A stretch of 64,000 nucleotides of DNA from Heliocidaris erythrogramma. Taxonomy: Eukaryota; Echinodermata; Echinoidea; Camarodonta; Echinometridae. The stretch lies in contig CM046853.1 in assembly GCA_025617745.1 (NCBI GenBank), positions 58,179,233-58,243,232 on the forward strand, in the 5' to 3' direction. Position numbers and translations under genes: made by a program. Below are positions 11,915 through 24,284 of this stretch, piece by piece; positions within the stretch are counted from its first letter, which is position 1, and each line of letters opens with the position of its first letter. The notes beneath the pieces are model-generated. The model had not been told where the DNA came from and ran no database searches. It was given only the letters and a program-made list of their open reading frames with translations.

Positions 11915-12998
11915 GGACATAAGAGAGTGCATTATTAAACCTTTGGCACCCTTTAAGATTTGATAGACGTGCACTTTTTGTAAAGGTCTAATAATATACC
12001 TGTAAATGTGCAAAATTGTAAAAGTAATAAATCTTATCGTGTTTGATATTACATCCTTTATAAAGGATGCTATTAAGACATTTGGAAGGTTCAAAGGTGT
12101 AGGGTTCGAAGTTGAGTATTTAGTTCCTAGTGAGTGTAGTGTCACTGATGTGAACCCCCTAATAATTAAAATAAAAATATTGGCACATTCACCAAGTTAA
12201 CGTCTTGCTAAACGAGCATAATTAGTCAACAAAAGCGCTGTAAATGTACATGGACGTGTAGAATTGTGGCTACATTCCGATAGTAAAACAGTGACACACA
12301 TTTCACTAAATTGTCCTCGATAACGTAAATTTTTGACAAAATAAAGAGCTTAATAATCAGACTAAGAATCCTATGACGCATTTAGATACATTGTACGTGC
12401 GTAAAAATCAAAATCAACCATTATACCTGCACAAACCTGCACAAACGAACGAATCTCCTTTTAAAAAGGTTTACTCTGGCAATTCAACGTGACTATTTCT
12501 AGGACCTGCAGTGTAGATCCAGCAAATAGCAACAGAAAACATCGATTCTTTTCCCTATTCATCCTCACGATCCAAAACACTTGAAGGAATAAGGGCGGAA
12601 ACAATGTTTGCAGGTCTCATTTCTTGAGAATGAATAGGTCGTCATGTACGATATTATCATTATCATTTTAGGTGCATCACAACTGTTATGGCTATTCACG
12701 TGTTTTTATTCGGCAGATATTTCAGTACATTACAATTATCTGATCAAATTTGCTGAACACTATATTTTATATAAATAATTGATTTTTTAAAGAAGTTGGT
12801 TTTTAAAGGATTGGTTGAGGTAATGGAATCACACATTATGAGAGGAAAATAGCTCAAAATAATTTATGAATCGGCTGTGACACAGTAGGTGTCTTGTTTA
12901 GAGCAGCGAAATATCTATAAACGAACTGGCAAAAACTTTCCGGAAATCACATTCCTTCGTAGTCCTGAACACATAAATGTTACAAGGTAGTCCAATTT
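11915..12998. other. Gene-free spacer between the two direct copies
   Basis: No gene was recognised. A CATCCTTTATAAAGGATG palindrome lies near 12051-12068. A short tandem doubling of CCTGCACAAA is at about 12427-12446. Confidence 0.4.
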
Positions 12999-13204
12999 AG
13001 GATGGCTAAAACGCAGATGATTAAGGCAAATCATCATCATCTTCATCATCCAAGAAGATTGTTATAATTTTATCTCGTATTCTAAAGTTATTTGCGTACC
13101 TTAGGAGTCTTTGTTTAAAACATCGCAGTGAGTGTGTTCTGATTTCGTTTCCAACGGAGAGTCCTTTCACAAACAAAGATACACCGTTTATGTTTGTTTT
13201 CTGT
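12999..13204. repeat. Direct duplication, copy 2
   Basis: Second copy of the 11706-11914 segment, beginning TAGGATGGCTAAAACGCAGA and ending near ATGTTTGTTTTCTG. The copy has lost a few bases near its start. Non-coding. Confidence 0.7.
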
Positions 13205-13205
13205 A

Positions 13206-14046
13206 GATCGTGAGGCTTCAGGGACGTGTTTTGCGGTAAAGAAATGTAGTATTCTCGTGAAAACTAAAAGTGACAAAGATCTAGAATTGATGGTTGTAGG
13301 GGCTGCAGCTTTAAACGTGACCCGTATTTTGAGAGATATTCAATCCTTGATATATGATCTCAAATAAGCAGAGGGTTATCATGACTGGAAGCAAATCTGC
13401 GATGAAATCCAAATAATCTACGTTGACTCAAAGAAAGTGATTCTGTTTCATGATAATTACCCGCGAAGACCGCGGGATATTGAGGATTCGCCCGAGCTAA
13501 ACGCAATACCCCAAAATCTGCCCACATGCTGCCGCTTCATCATTGAGGTTTATACTTTGAGGGGCAGATGGGTAGATTTCAAGCCCCCACGCATCCCTTC
13601 TCCTCATTTATTTGAGAAAAGGGAAGGAGTAATTCTGGTAATTTGTCTCTATTCTAATGAAAAACAAATATACCCAACATGCCCAAGGTACGCCGTGGAA
13701 TAGAAGAATAATTGATCTTGGCCTTGTACACAGCAAGCCAAAATAGAACGGCATATGAATACCTATATACATGATAGCAAAGAAGATGGAAAACTAGGGT
13801 AGTGAAAATTAAAGGGGAAAATTCTCAGATAGGACAAAAAGAAAAGAAGAAAGAACTAGAAACAGGACGTTGTTTTAGAAAAGAAATAAGAGACGGTATG
13901 ACTCTTTTTTTTTAATATTCGGATACCCTCAAACATAGTGGGTCATACATTTTGTAACTATAATTCTCTCTTAAAGAGCTACATTCCTTTTAACATGCAC
14001 TTTACAAGCATCCATGGATGGTTCGAAGGGAAGAAACAATGTTTTA
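13206..14046. other. No recognised gene
   Basis: An 88-codon frame (13437-13703) is present, but it has no recognisable domain and no flanking splice signals I trust. Otherwise only AT-rich sequence is seen. Confidence 0.35.
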
Positions 14047-14172
14047 TTCTGCGTGATGGCTAAGTGGATTAAAACAGTGCACTAGTAGTCAGGAGGTTTG
14101 GAGTTTGAAAGTAAGTCAGTGCTATAGTACCATAAGAAGTACCAAGTCTCCAAGGTATGACTAGCCTGGATC
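14047..14172 (+). repeat. Decayed tRNA-derived SINE
   Basis: A pol III A-box-like TGGCTAAGTGG lies at 14057-14067. A B-box-like GGAGTTTGAAAGT follows about 40 bp downstream, at the spacing of a tRNA gene. The intervening sequence (GTGCACTAGTAGTCAGGAGG) resembles tRNA-SINE heads. The B box is degenerate, so the copy is old. It does not fold as a full tRNA. Confidence 0.55.
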
Positions 14173-14174
14173 TC

Positions 14175-17100
14175 TTGTGTTATCATCTGTTACCATACAA
14201 TTCCTTTCTCGAAAAAGTGTATTTCTATGATGTATGCTAATCATGATACAAATACTAAGCCTGTCGAATACGCCATCGACTTACTATGACGTAATACTTT
14301 CACATCTTACTCAGATTACCATATCTGATAGAGGAATATAAACAACATGACCAATGCTCGGTGTCTTAGAGGTTTTTTTTACATAATCACTCCTCCGAAT
14401 ATTCGTGATGAATAAACATATGGACTAAAAGACATGTCGCATTTTCATTCGAATTCAGAGAACGTTTTAGGGTAGAAAATTCTAAGGTACGGATTACAGT
14501 ACAGACATAGAGCATAATACCTGAGTGGTTTCACAAGTCATGCCACTTAACCATCCGAGGAAAGGCTTTTATGTCGTTAGATACTCATAAATTTGAATTC
14601 TTATTCGCATTAAATAAAAATATTATCTCCATTCTATATTCTTTTAAATCATTGAGTCAATTATTGTTTCCATTACATTAATACTTAGAAGATTTCGTTG
14701 TTTTGCAGGGATGTTAGGAGAGAGATAAAAGAAGGCCTCTGAAAGTTGTCCCATGGGAATGGCACGTTTTCCGTCTTATTTACCACAATCTTCTGGTCGC
14801 TTGTATATTAATGATATTATGGCAGATTTACACGCCTTTTTTAACCACAAGGTGTCCTCAAACTAACGCACTCTCTGTCATTTAGGATAGTATAGAGTGA
14901 TAACAGGGGAGGGCGAAGGGGGAAAAACCTCCTTAAATTAATGCGATGTAAGTTTACAATATCGTTCGTACAGAGGGGAAGATTATTCTTTTATTCGCCT
15001 TTAGAAAAAAAGAAAATTTTCTATCGCTTTTTGATAACTATATGCATTCGCACCATAACTAATCACTGTAAAATATTCAACCAAAAGAGGTTGCGGCTTG
15101 CCAGAAAGAGTGCTTTAATTGGAAAATTGCATTAGGAAGCTCTTGTTCACCGAGGATAAGACACTGTTGTTGAAGTCCTGTAGAATAAAATATTCATCGT
15201 TAATGAATCTCCTTGTTTGAAAGTTGAGGCCCTACTCACTGCTTAAATAATCTTCTATGCAATCAATATATCCTTCTCATGTTTCATATTGATATGTTCA
15301 TGTCGACTAGTAAGCTGATCAGTAATTAATGAATAATAACCAGGATTACTGTATTGCTGATGAAATCAAAGGATGATATTTAATGATGGCTGATTATAAA
15401 AAAACAAAATCAAAGTAGCTTGTGACCGAATATAACGTGAATAACCACGCTTTAAAAAAAAAATGTTATGCAGTAATTGTAATTTCCGAGTTTTTTAAGC
15501 ACTATCCCAAGAGCCCATCTAATACAAAATAATTCATAATCCAAGCAAGCTTCTTTCAAAATGCAATTCCATTATCAGAATCCAAGATTAGCTTGAAATA
15601 GAGATAGAACTCGATGCAAGAGTGGCATCTTGTCTTACTCATTTTACTTGTTTGCTCCTTTCTTTTTTCTTTTTTTTGGTTCCGAATGAAATTTGACACA
15701 TTGTGAAAACAACAACAACAACAACAGTAATACGGTGCACAAGCAGTGCGTGGGTTTGCTCAATAGTACCCGAATCCTGTTTAAGACATGGGGTCTCTCC
15801 CGGCGATGCCGTCTCCTTCCGCCTCGTTGCCTGCAGGTGATCGTTGTCTAAATATTTTAAGAACCGCCAGGTGAGAACATGAACTTCTCCGAGGTGTATT
15901 TTGGGCGGGCTTCATTAGGGGTAACAATCTATCACATCCGCCGTCATGTTGAATCGTCTGCAGTAGAGCTCACCCCAACAAGGAGACCGCGTTCAGCCAC
16001 AAATGACGTCATATTATCACGAATACTTTCAACAAGGATTCCTCACTTTACCTCGCTCACCTTGTCCTATTTTTCGGCATCAAACATTCTTTTCCTGATG
16101 AATGTAATATCAATGTTAAATGTGCCGAAATCACGCCAACTATTTACGTTCTACCTCCTCGTGACATTTTTTAATTTTGGCACGGATGCGTGGGCCCCGT
16201 CTTCAAAAGCCAACACATTCGGTACTCCCTCAGGATTGCGGTTTATTAGATTACTCAATGTCTTGTACCATGAGGGTGTCTAGGTTAACCATTAGCCGTG
16301 TTCCATGTCGTGTCGATGTCACTCTTGTATTCCATCACTGCAACATTCAATTCTTTAACTCATGAAATGTCAGATTTCCACATTTTGTTGTTTTCAAATG
16401 ATAACTTTTAATTAATGTTCCCCAAAATAAACAATGTAATTGACCAATTGAGTAAAAGCAATCCGAGTTAGGCATATAATTGCTCAAAATTTGGTTGGAC
16501 ACATACTTATCCTCATGTTGGGATTTTTTTTTACAGTAAACTTTAACTGAATACTTCGACAATTCTCAATGATGTATAATGATGGAACAACGTTCCAAAT
16601 AGTAACAGTAACAGTAGCATGTACGGATATAATTTTTATCATTCATAATTGACAATCAACACTAACATGTCCATTACTAAACGTTGATTTCTTTTTTTTT
16701 CTTAAGACTTCTCTATATTGATTGTTTTGACAAGACAGATTGATAGAAAAGCAGCTACTTATACGACCAAATCAAATTGGGAAATGAAGCCTTTATGGTC
16801 CACGCTTATCATAAATAGAAAACACATGATTATTATGGTTTCATTTCTCTCCCGATCAATACAAAGTCATAAGAAAAATCATCTCAAATAAAATTCCTTT
16901 TCATGCAATCCTAACTATTGTTACCTAACTACAATAGGTAGCTTATGGGATTTTAATGACATTAACTGCAGGTAATGAGCAAAGAAAAGAATGAAAGAAT
17001 TTAAAGTGCTTGATGCATTTTGTATTCATTTATAGTATTTCAAGTTCATTCTATTAGTGAAATAATCAGTATACTCTTCCCTAAAAAAAGGGGGGGGGAT

Positions 17101-18392
17101 TTACCCGATATTGGGTAAGACTTTATCCAACAAACATGCATGTTCCCTTTTTACCCAACACTTTTAAAGTTCGAAAGTTATGGTAGCTCGAATGGAGGAA
17201 GTTTCCAAAAGAGAGAGAGAGAGAGAGAGCAATCATGGAACTGAGAGAGAAAGAGAGAGATGGGGGGAAGGGGGTTACATTAATGGGCACGAATGTTTCT
17301 TTTTGTTGAAACCAACTCAGTTTATTTAATGTACATTTATTGGAACTTGTTGGAACATAGACACTGTCATGAATTATTATTTCAAAGTTGTTCCATCAGA
17401 AACCCCAAAAATGTATTATTCTTTGATACATGTATAAAGTCCTCCTATTCGAATTTTCATGTTCAGTATTACGTAGTTTTACATTGTATAAAAGATTTCA
17501 GATGTTTGTTCAAAATATGCTTCATTTAGTTCTACAGAGTACTCAAGACGTACGTACTCAAGACATGTCGTTATCATCAAATCGCATTTTTTTCATACAG
17601 CACCCAATAATCCGTATTCCTTAGAATTTCTACATTGGGATTTCAAACGCTTGATTTCAGAAGCACAGTCAATATCCTTCCACTCCATTTTCCATCTATA
17701 TGTTTTTTTTTTTTCTTCTTCATTTAACCAAGCATTCAAACAGCATATTCAACATTATGTTATATGTAGAGATGGCAAAGTTATAAGGATTAAATGTATA
17801 CGATGCTTGCCCTTTTTTTTGGCAATCCCATGGAGACTTTCTAAATGCTTACATAATTTATATAATAGATGATTGAGAAGCCTATTAAATGTACAACCCC
17901 AGGCTCTATGGCCGCATGATCCATCTCCTTACTTTCTGGTATGAAATTTGTTGGGCCTGCTTGTATGTAACCAAACGCATGGTACTGTTTTGATGATTGA
18001 TAGACAGGTGCTTGTTAGGAATAAAATGGTAACATCGTACCAATTCTATGTAATGTTCTGACAAATTGAGTACTGTTAGGTACTTATTCTTATTTCCAGG
18101 TAATGTGCATACATGTTGCGTGTTGAAATTGCAGTGTAACAAGACCCATGATGTCATCGGTCAGTAATCTGAGGAGGAACATACGTGTCTTTATTCAGTG
18201 TCCAGTTCCTTTCATAAACCTTGACAATAATGGTCCGCTGGACCGCGATGGAAGTTATATTCGAATAAACCACATTAATCATATTAATTAAATGAATATT
18301 TGCTTCTGTTATTCATGTTTTAGGTCTGTGTATTTCAGATCACTCCATTTTCTGATTTTTATTATGTTATATATTTTTTTATTTCACTTTAG
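14175..18392. other. No recognised gene; upstream of first exon candidate
   Basis: No coding exon could be supported. A 134-codon frame at 15879-16283 lies in sequence slightly GC-richer than its flanks but shows no known domain. Simple repeats: (CAA)n at 15709-15727, a G-run at 17090-17098 and (GA)n at 17213-17230. The 5' exons of the downstream gene may lie here or left of the window. Confidence 0.35.
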
Positions 18393-18470
18393 GAGAATCA
18401 CTCGACTGCAGGAGAACAGCAAAAGAAGAGGCCGCTGCAACAAGAAAATCATGCATACAATCGGGAGATG
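18393..18470 (+). CDS. Exon candidate A of unidentified host gene
   Basis: A 78-bp open stretch between a strong acceptor (T-rich tract ending TTTCACTTTAG) and a GTGAGT donor at 18471. All three frames are open. The frame consistent with the downstream exons starts with two leftover bases and reads ESLDCRRTAKEEAAATRKSC, then IQSGD. It is charged and Ala-rich, and unlike the AT-rich flanks. It ends with one base (G) that completes a Gly codon with exon B. The exon encoding the preceding residues was not found. Confidence 0.55.
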
Positions 18471-20469
18471 GTGAGTTGAAAAGGCAGAACGCTATACATT
18501 CTGTATGACATATTGGTGATATAAAGCATTACAGACACCCAAAGAGATATATCAGTTTGACCTACTCCTAAAAAACGGTTACAAATTTGAACATCAAGAG
18601 TGCACAGCATGTAGGATGACAGAGTCAGTACCGGAAAGGTTTTAGTTTGTACCCTTAAAGCAAAGAGTACACAGAAATTGCCAAATTTACCCTTGTTATT
18701 AATATCTTTAGAAATTTATATTGCATGGTCAGCGTGCTGTCCATTACACCTTGGATCGCTGTTCCATCATGGCCAAAAGGTTAAACGATTGTCTTTGAAA
18801 ATAAACGGACACTAAGAAATAGCAAAACATTCGAGCTGTCGTAAACGGTCTCTCCTTTACACTTCTGCATGAATGATTACAGTTTATCGCATCATCCCCA
18901 GAAGTAAGATCATACTTGGGTATGAGATATGAGCAATGTTATCAACCCAGTACCCTCGGGTACTTAATCATCACTCTGACGACACCCAATTGGTAATTAA
19001 AAGACTCATCTAGCCAACATGTGCAGTATCATTGGACCGGAATATACGACCGTTTCGACCACAATGCTTGCATGTTATTCTCAACGTTATTGATGAATTA
19101 TTCATTTCAACTTGATGGGGCACATATCCGTTTCCTTAAAATATCGTTTCCTGTCGCTGGCCCATTGTTTTATAACATGAAATGTATACTGTACATGTAT
19201 ATAGTTGCTTTCATTACAGCATGTAATGTTTTGTTTCTTGAAAGCAGATGTTCTGCCCACATTTCGCTTGTCGTATTTCAAACTGTGAATTATGATATCC
19301 TTATTTCATTCTATAACCACGAACTTGAAAATAATCTTAATGAAATGCATCAATACAGTCATAATGGCAAAGTATTAAAAATTTCCTTTTTTCATACTTG
19401 AGACTTGCTAAGAAGGCATTTCCCGACATATTCATAACCAGTCTGCACTAAAAATCTCATCAGAGAGGTCTTTTGTTGATCAGACATGCAAATAAAATTA
19501 ATTGAAGTAGGTTTGTACACGTCACTTGAAGGAAACAATCTTTTGTTACCAGATAAATAAAACAAATCCGTGTCGACCTTGACCGACAATGGAGAGAGCG
19601 TTCGATGCTAAATAAATTTTGCCATTGTAAAAGTGTGTCTTGAGGGGTTAATTTCTACAATCATGAATGACACGATGCACAGCCCCTATCTTCGGAATTC
19701 TACTGAATTTGCGGGAAACACGGTAACAAAACAAAAAGAAAATGATACAGTCTGTAGTCAAATGGTTGCACTCCCTAGTAACTTTTTTAAGAACCAAGAA
19801 AATATCACAGAGAGATAATTCCTTGGGAGAAGTGAGTTTGTCGTAAAAACAGCCATGAAACCTGGGTTGAAATAAGCTTCGTGATGGAGGCCCACCATCG
19901 GGGAATCAAGCGTCGATCGCTGATCCAGTTTGAGGAGAAAAGCAGGTAGCCCTTTTTCACCCACTTATTCCACAGGCATCATCAATTGAATTTCAGACAT
20001 GATTTATTCGCAATGATATCAAAAGAACTCATATCATTTGATGGGAGAGCGTGTTCAGCACGACTTATTCTGTGACTCCACCAAGGGCTGGATTGTTTCG
20101 AGTAAGCGAGGAGAGCACGGACTTTTCTTCCCCTTATCTGCCATTCATCATGGAGACCTTGAAGGGATCTTGTGTTATTGACCCTCATGTGCCTCCCCCA
20201 GCACCATCATCCACTCTCCTTTGTCAAACACAAAGTTGTTTTTTCAATTTCAAATAATTTTTCCCTCCTTGTTTATCCATGGAGGGGCCTCAATTTGTTA
20301 ACTTAATGAAGAAAGGCCTCCAACAATAATTATCATGAAATTTATTTTGAAGTTTATTTCACTAATATTAACCTAAAATATACAGTAATTTGTGTAAAAT
20401 GGAGTGGTTGACAATACGGTACAAACATTTACTAGTAGATTAATTAAAGTTAATCCAGGTTGAGCTTGA
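18471..20469. other. Intron sequence, nothing recognised
   Basis: First part of the proposed intron 18471-22796. A 126-codon frame at 19021-19401 has no recognisable features and is probably chance. No transposon was recognised here. Confidence 0.35.
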
Positions 20470-20890
20470 TAAGCCGGTTCGTAATTACAATTTGCCCATG
20501 TGCAGATAAAGGTTAGTTATAGGATGGGGCTTCTGTGTCCGGACACTTAACAAAACTTAGCCTGTCAATTTTGCCGTGTGATTTTACAAAAAATATGCAT
20601 CAAGTAACACTAAAATCAGTGAATATTTGCAATTCACATGATTTTCAACCTATCCTTTGAAAGATTTGTGACAATTTGCATGAAAAGTTGTTCGATTTAC
20701 TGTTTAAAAATGACCTGTCCGGATAACCAAACTTTATACTCTTTCATAGTGTGCGCACCATGATGCGCGTTCGAGTGTGGTTTTACGATCGATCTCTGGG
20801 TTTTACCTATGGGTTTTACACATAAAAAACAAAACAATTGGGGTCATTTCATGGTCATTTTGTACCATGTACGTATTACGAACCGGCTTA
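20470..20890. mobile_element. MITE with 16-bp perfect terminal inverted repeats
   Basis: TAAGCCGGTTCGTAAT at 20470-20485 is exactly inverted at 20875-20890, enclosing 421 bp with no coding potential. Inside, GTCCGGACACTTAACAAAAC (near 20538) and a related GTCCGGATAACCAAAC (near 20712) form an internal direct pair. The superfamily is not identified. Flanking bases give no clear target duplication. The length and ends fit a non-autonomous DNA transposon. Confidence 0.6.
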
Positions 20891-21034
20891 TAAGTCCACT
20901 TTCGGGGGAAAGGCGCCAATGTAATGTACATAGATGAAACCCTACTAGAAATAGCACACTGTATACCTTCCCTATATGAAAAGCAATGGTCAAGTGAGAT
21001 TTCTGGTGTTAATAAGTACGATAATGTATGATAA

Positions 21035-21510
21035 GGGGTCCTAAAGATACGCACTCTGTTTACAGCCCCTAAAAAGTCATTTTACTCAGGGGTTTATTCT
21101 CAAGGTATATCGCTGAGATAATTACGACGGACGAATGTCAATAACATTCATTTTCAAGTCGATGTCGATGCCCGTGTCAAACTTTTTTCGACAAAATGTA
21201 AGGGTCCTAAAGCTACACACGCGTAATGAATGAATGCAAACTTTGATTATAAAGCTGACTGATGTAAATTTCACCCCGATTTCCAAATAGTGATAATATC
21301 ATAAAAATAAATCTGGAAATTTACTCATTCTTTTTGGCAACCTTAAATGATAGTTCCGTTGCTTAGTCACAGCAGAAATTTGGCGCATTGAACACGTCGC
21401 ATTGCGCGTATTTACATACATGTATATACGTTTATTTATTGCAACCATAGGTTGGATTTCATATTTGCGGGGTGCGTATAGCTTTAGGACCCGCGTAGCT
21501 TTAGGACCCC
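21035..21510. mobile_element. MITE built on GGGTCCTAAAG repeats
   Basis: GGGGTCCTAAAGATACGCAC at 21035-21054 is matched in inverted orientation at 21491-21510 (GGGGTCCTAAAGCTACGCGG on the minus strand). A second inverted copy follows immediately at 21472-21490, and a direct internal copy lies at about 21202-21224. The 476-bp element is non-coding. The repeated terminal motif suggests a tandem or subterminal transposase-binding arrangement. The superfamily is unknown. Confidence 0.5.
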
Positions 21511-22796
21511 TGGCCATTTTTTGCATTATTAATTATAATAGTATCAGAAAAAATATGATTCGACAGCTCACGTGTACCTGTTGAGCACATCTATAAATTC
21601 TATACCCTTGTTTCCTCTATCTCTTGCATGACGCATATACATTATGATATAACTTTAGAAAAAAATCATAAAAAATCAGAATCAAACTGAATTGTAAATA
21701 AGATAGGTGGGAGATAACTGCACAAATATTCAGCATTGCATCGGTAACCTCACACATTCTATATGGAAAGCTCGTTCGCCCAGAGTCGTAGGTGTGTGGA
21801 GACATCATTAAAAAGAAATCCACTGCCTATCAATTTCTAAATGAAAGAAAATAAAGCTATTTTCCCTGTGCTCTTTTAAGTGATCGATAATTGAATTGAA
21901 TCGTCTATAATACTTGTGCTTTTTGAAGGTATTTTTTCTTCTGTATATACGTTTCATTTCCTTGTTGGCAGTTTTCCTTATGATCAACGGTTAGGTTATC
22001 GAACACGAACCCAGCAGCCTTTCCGCTAAAGAACCCAGTTTAACGTTACAGATCAGAGCAATAAAAATATCAGTTGCTTGCCACAATAGGTGTTTTTGAA
22101 ATGTTGAGAAGTCCTTAAAGGAATGAAAGTTAAAGAAGAAACCTATCCAGCATGCAGTTGAGCGTCGAGTATCATTTTGCAGTTTTAAGACACACTCATT
22201 AAATATCCCTTTCCCCTCGTTGAACGTTCAAATAGGAATATGCGTATAATGTCATCTATATATGTCTCTGGTAAAGGGTGAAAATAGACGTTTGAGAGAA
22301 GAAAAAAAGATACTGAGTTGATAATTGTCATCAAGGGATTCATATAAAAGGAATGATACTGTAACAGAAACCATCTTTGGTATTGAAATTGCTGTACAAG
22401 TTTTACGATATGCCACCTACGCCTTCTCTCATTCATAATTCATGCACCAACAAGGTTAACACAAATTTTTATTTTAAGGTATTTATAGTACAAAGCAAAG
22501 ATAACAACAATGACCACTGTGTATATAAATATGTGTTTTAATTCTATTACAAATATCATTTTTTTTTAAATCTCCGTATAATCCATTGATTACTTACGAC
22601 GGCATTGGCTTCTTATCTATTTATTCTAATAAAAACAACACATATTAACCAATTGCTTTCTTTTCATAAAGAAAACATATACCACTGGCCTACTTTTTTT
22701 TTTATAAAGAAGCATATTAACTACTGGCTTTTTTTCATAACCAAGTTCTTTTTTCTCACACTTCTAAACCTGTTTCTTTTATATATGTAACTACAG
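21511..22796. other. Intron sequence including a diverged duplicate segment
   Basis: No exon was seen. About 21845-22155 shares a recognisable order of words (TGTGCTCTTTTA, ATATACGTTTC, GTTTAACGTTACA, AAAGGAATGAAAGTT) with 25925-26215, so it is one member of a diverged repeat family. Confidence 0.5.
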
Positions 22797-22859
22797 GTGG
22801 ATGTGGCCAAGCTTATACCAATGCTTTCCTCAATCACCAGAGAACGTGTAGTTTTCAAG
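22797..22859 (+). CDS. Exon candidate B, zinc-knuckle-like segment
   Basis: A 63-bp exon with acceptor (TTTATATATGTAACTACAG) and donor GTAAGA at 22860. In the frame set by exon A it reads GCGQAYTNAFLNHQRTCSFQ. Its C...H...C spacing (Cys, Gln-Ala-Tyr, His, Cys) recalls part of a C2HC or C2H2 finger, but a first Cys pair is not visible, so this is only suggestive. Frame 1 contains a stop. The exon ends with one base (G), fitting exon C. The neighbouring introns are about 4.3 and 21.3 kb. Confidence 0.6.
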
Positions 22860-22929
22860 GTAAGATCTGTCATTTCTCATTTCTAAATATTCTCCTTTCG
22901 TTCCGATATTTGAGCAACCACCAATGCAA

Positions 22930-23545
22930 TGCGATCAAAATGTGTCACGAAAATGTTAAAATTTAGATAATTACGTAGGACAAAGAAGAAAAATATCTCA
23001 GAAACCTGTCGTTCATATATTGCATGAATGAAAACAAAATGTTTATTCACTGTGATAGTGATATTAGCCCTATATCATGACCGAAACTACCAATATGAAA
23101 ATGTTCCTAGCCTGCTACTCGATCACCCTCTCACACAGCTATGCGTCCCGTATGTGTACAACGGGTACAGCTTGTCCAACATCGAAACGCATCACAAAAA
23201 TGTTAACATTTATATAATTACAGGGGATAAAGAAGAAAATTATTTCAGAAACCTGTCGTTCATACATGGCATGAATGAAAACAAAAAAAATATTTGCTAT
23301 AATAGTGATATTAGCCCTATATCATGCTCGAAGCTACCATGAAAATGTTACCAGCCTGCTACTCGATCACTCACTCACTCACACAGAGCGTACGTCTACA
23401 ACATACATGTACAGCTTGTCCAACATCGCTGTGCATTGCGATCGAAACACGTCACAAAAAATGTTAAAATTTAGATACGTAATATCAGGGGATAGAGAAG
23501 AAAAGAAACCAAAAACCCGTCGTTCAGGCTTTACTGTATGCAAGC
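22930..23545. repeat. ~247-bp tandem repeat, about 2.5 copies
   Basis: Units start near 22937, 23183 and 23430. Shared landmarks: a TCACGAAAATGTTAAAATTT-type block, GAAACCTGTCGTTCATA, GCATGAATGAAAAC, GTGATATTAGCCCTATATCA and AGCCTGCTACTCGATCAC. Two units carry ATG frames of 104 and 97 codons (23028-23342 and 23275-23568) that begin alike (MKTKCLFTVIVILALYH, MKTKKIFAIIVILALYH) and look like signal peptides. They diverge downstream. The third, partial unit breaks off before the homologous ATG region. Coding is possible but unproven. The array starts 70 bp after exon B, inside the intron. Confidence 0.7.
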
Positions 23546-24047
23546 TAAATTGCAGAACAGGTGAGTGAAAAACGCGTAAAACAGTGTAAATACGAAGTTG
23601 ACGAGCAATTTATTTTGTCGCAGAAGCACGTTCACTACTATTGCGTAAATGCTAAAGAATATGCAGTGGAGATCAGTGCGTCCATAAGGATACGTCATAC
23701 TCGACAGACCATTTTCATCGGCGGGCCTTCCCCATTGCTTCTTTCCAAAAGTTCTATTTTCACTGTGCTTATTTCAGTTTTATTCTTGGGATTTTAAGCT
23801 TTCTGATGATATATAAATTGTAATTATGAAGAAAATGTATGAATTTCTACTTTAAACAGTCGGAACTAAATATTTCAAGATATTTTTTTTTAAATCTCTA
23901 AATAGGCCTATTATTTGCATTTCTATAGTGGAATAATACAAGAATTTGTGGTATATGAGTTAGGCTGACACCCATAGGCCAGAAGCCTGTTCCGAAATAG
24001 CTACCCCATTTTACCCATAAGATTTGACTCCTTAAAGTTACTTACAG

Positions 24048-24262
24048 GGTGCTCAGACACAAAAAAATATACCAACGGTATAGCTATACGATGGATTTAT
24101 GTGTCTGAACGCTGACTAACGACTGTCGTGCTGTCTGAACAGGGGGAAAGCATCTAACCCCCTGTTCAGACACAAAACGTTTATACCGAAACTCGATAAA
24201 GAAACGTCGTATAAAATTTCCATCGTATAGCCTACGGACCGTTCAGACACATATCTCGACCG
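24048..24262. mobile_element. Palindromic MITE remnant
   Basis: GTCTGAACAGGGGG near 24132 pairs with CCCCCTGTTCAGAC near 24159-24172, and outer copies of TGTCTGAAC/GTTCAGACA occur near 24050, 24100 and 24240. GCTATACGATGGA occurs on both strands (24082 and, inverted, 24218-24233). The stretch can therefore fold into a long imperfect hairpin. Non-coding; superfamily unknown. It directly adjoins the GATATC satellite. Confidence 0.5.
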
Positions 24263-24284
24263 ATCAGAAAAAAATGAAAGATGA

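Noticed and set aside
15879-16283. 134-codon gene
   Set aside because: No domain, no conserved motif and no trustworthy splice sites.
19021-19401. 126-codon gene
   Set aside because: Translation looks random and lies within a proposed intron. No supporting signals.
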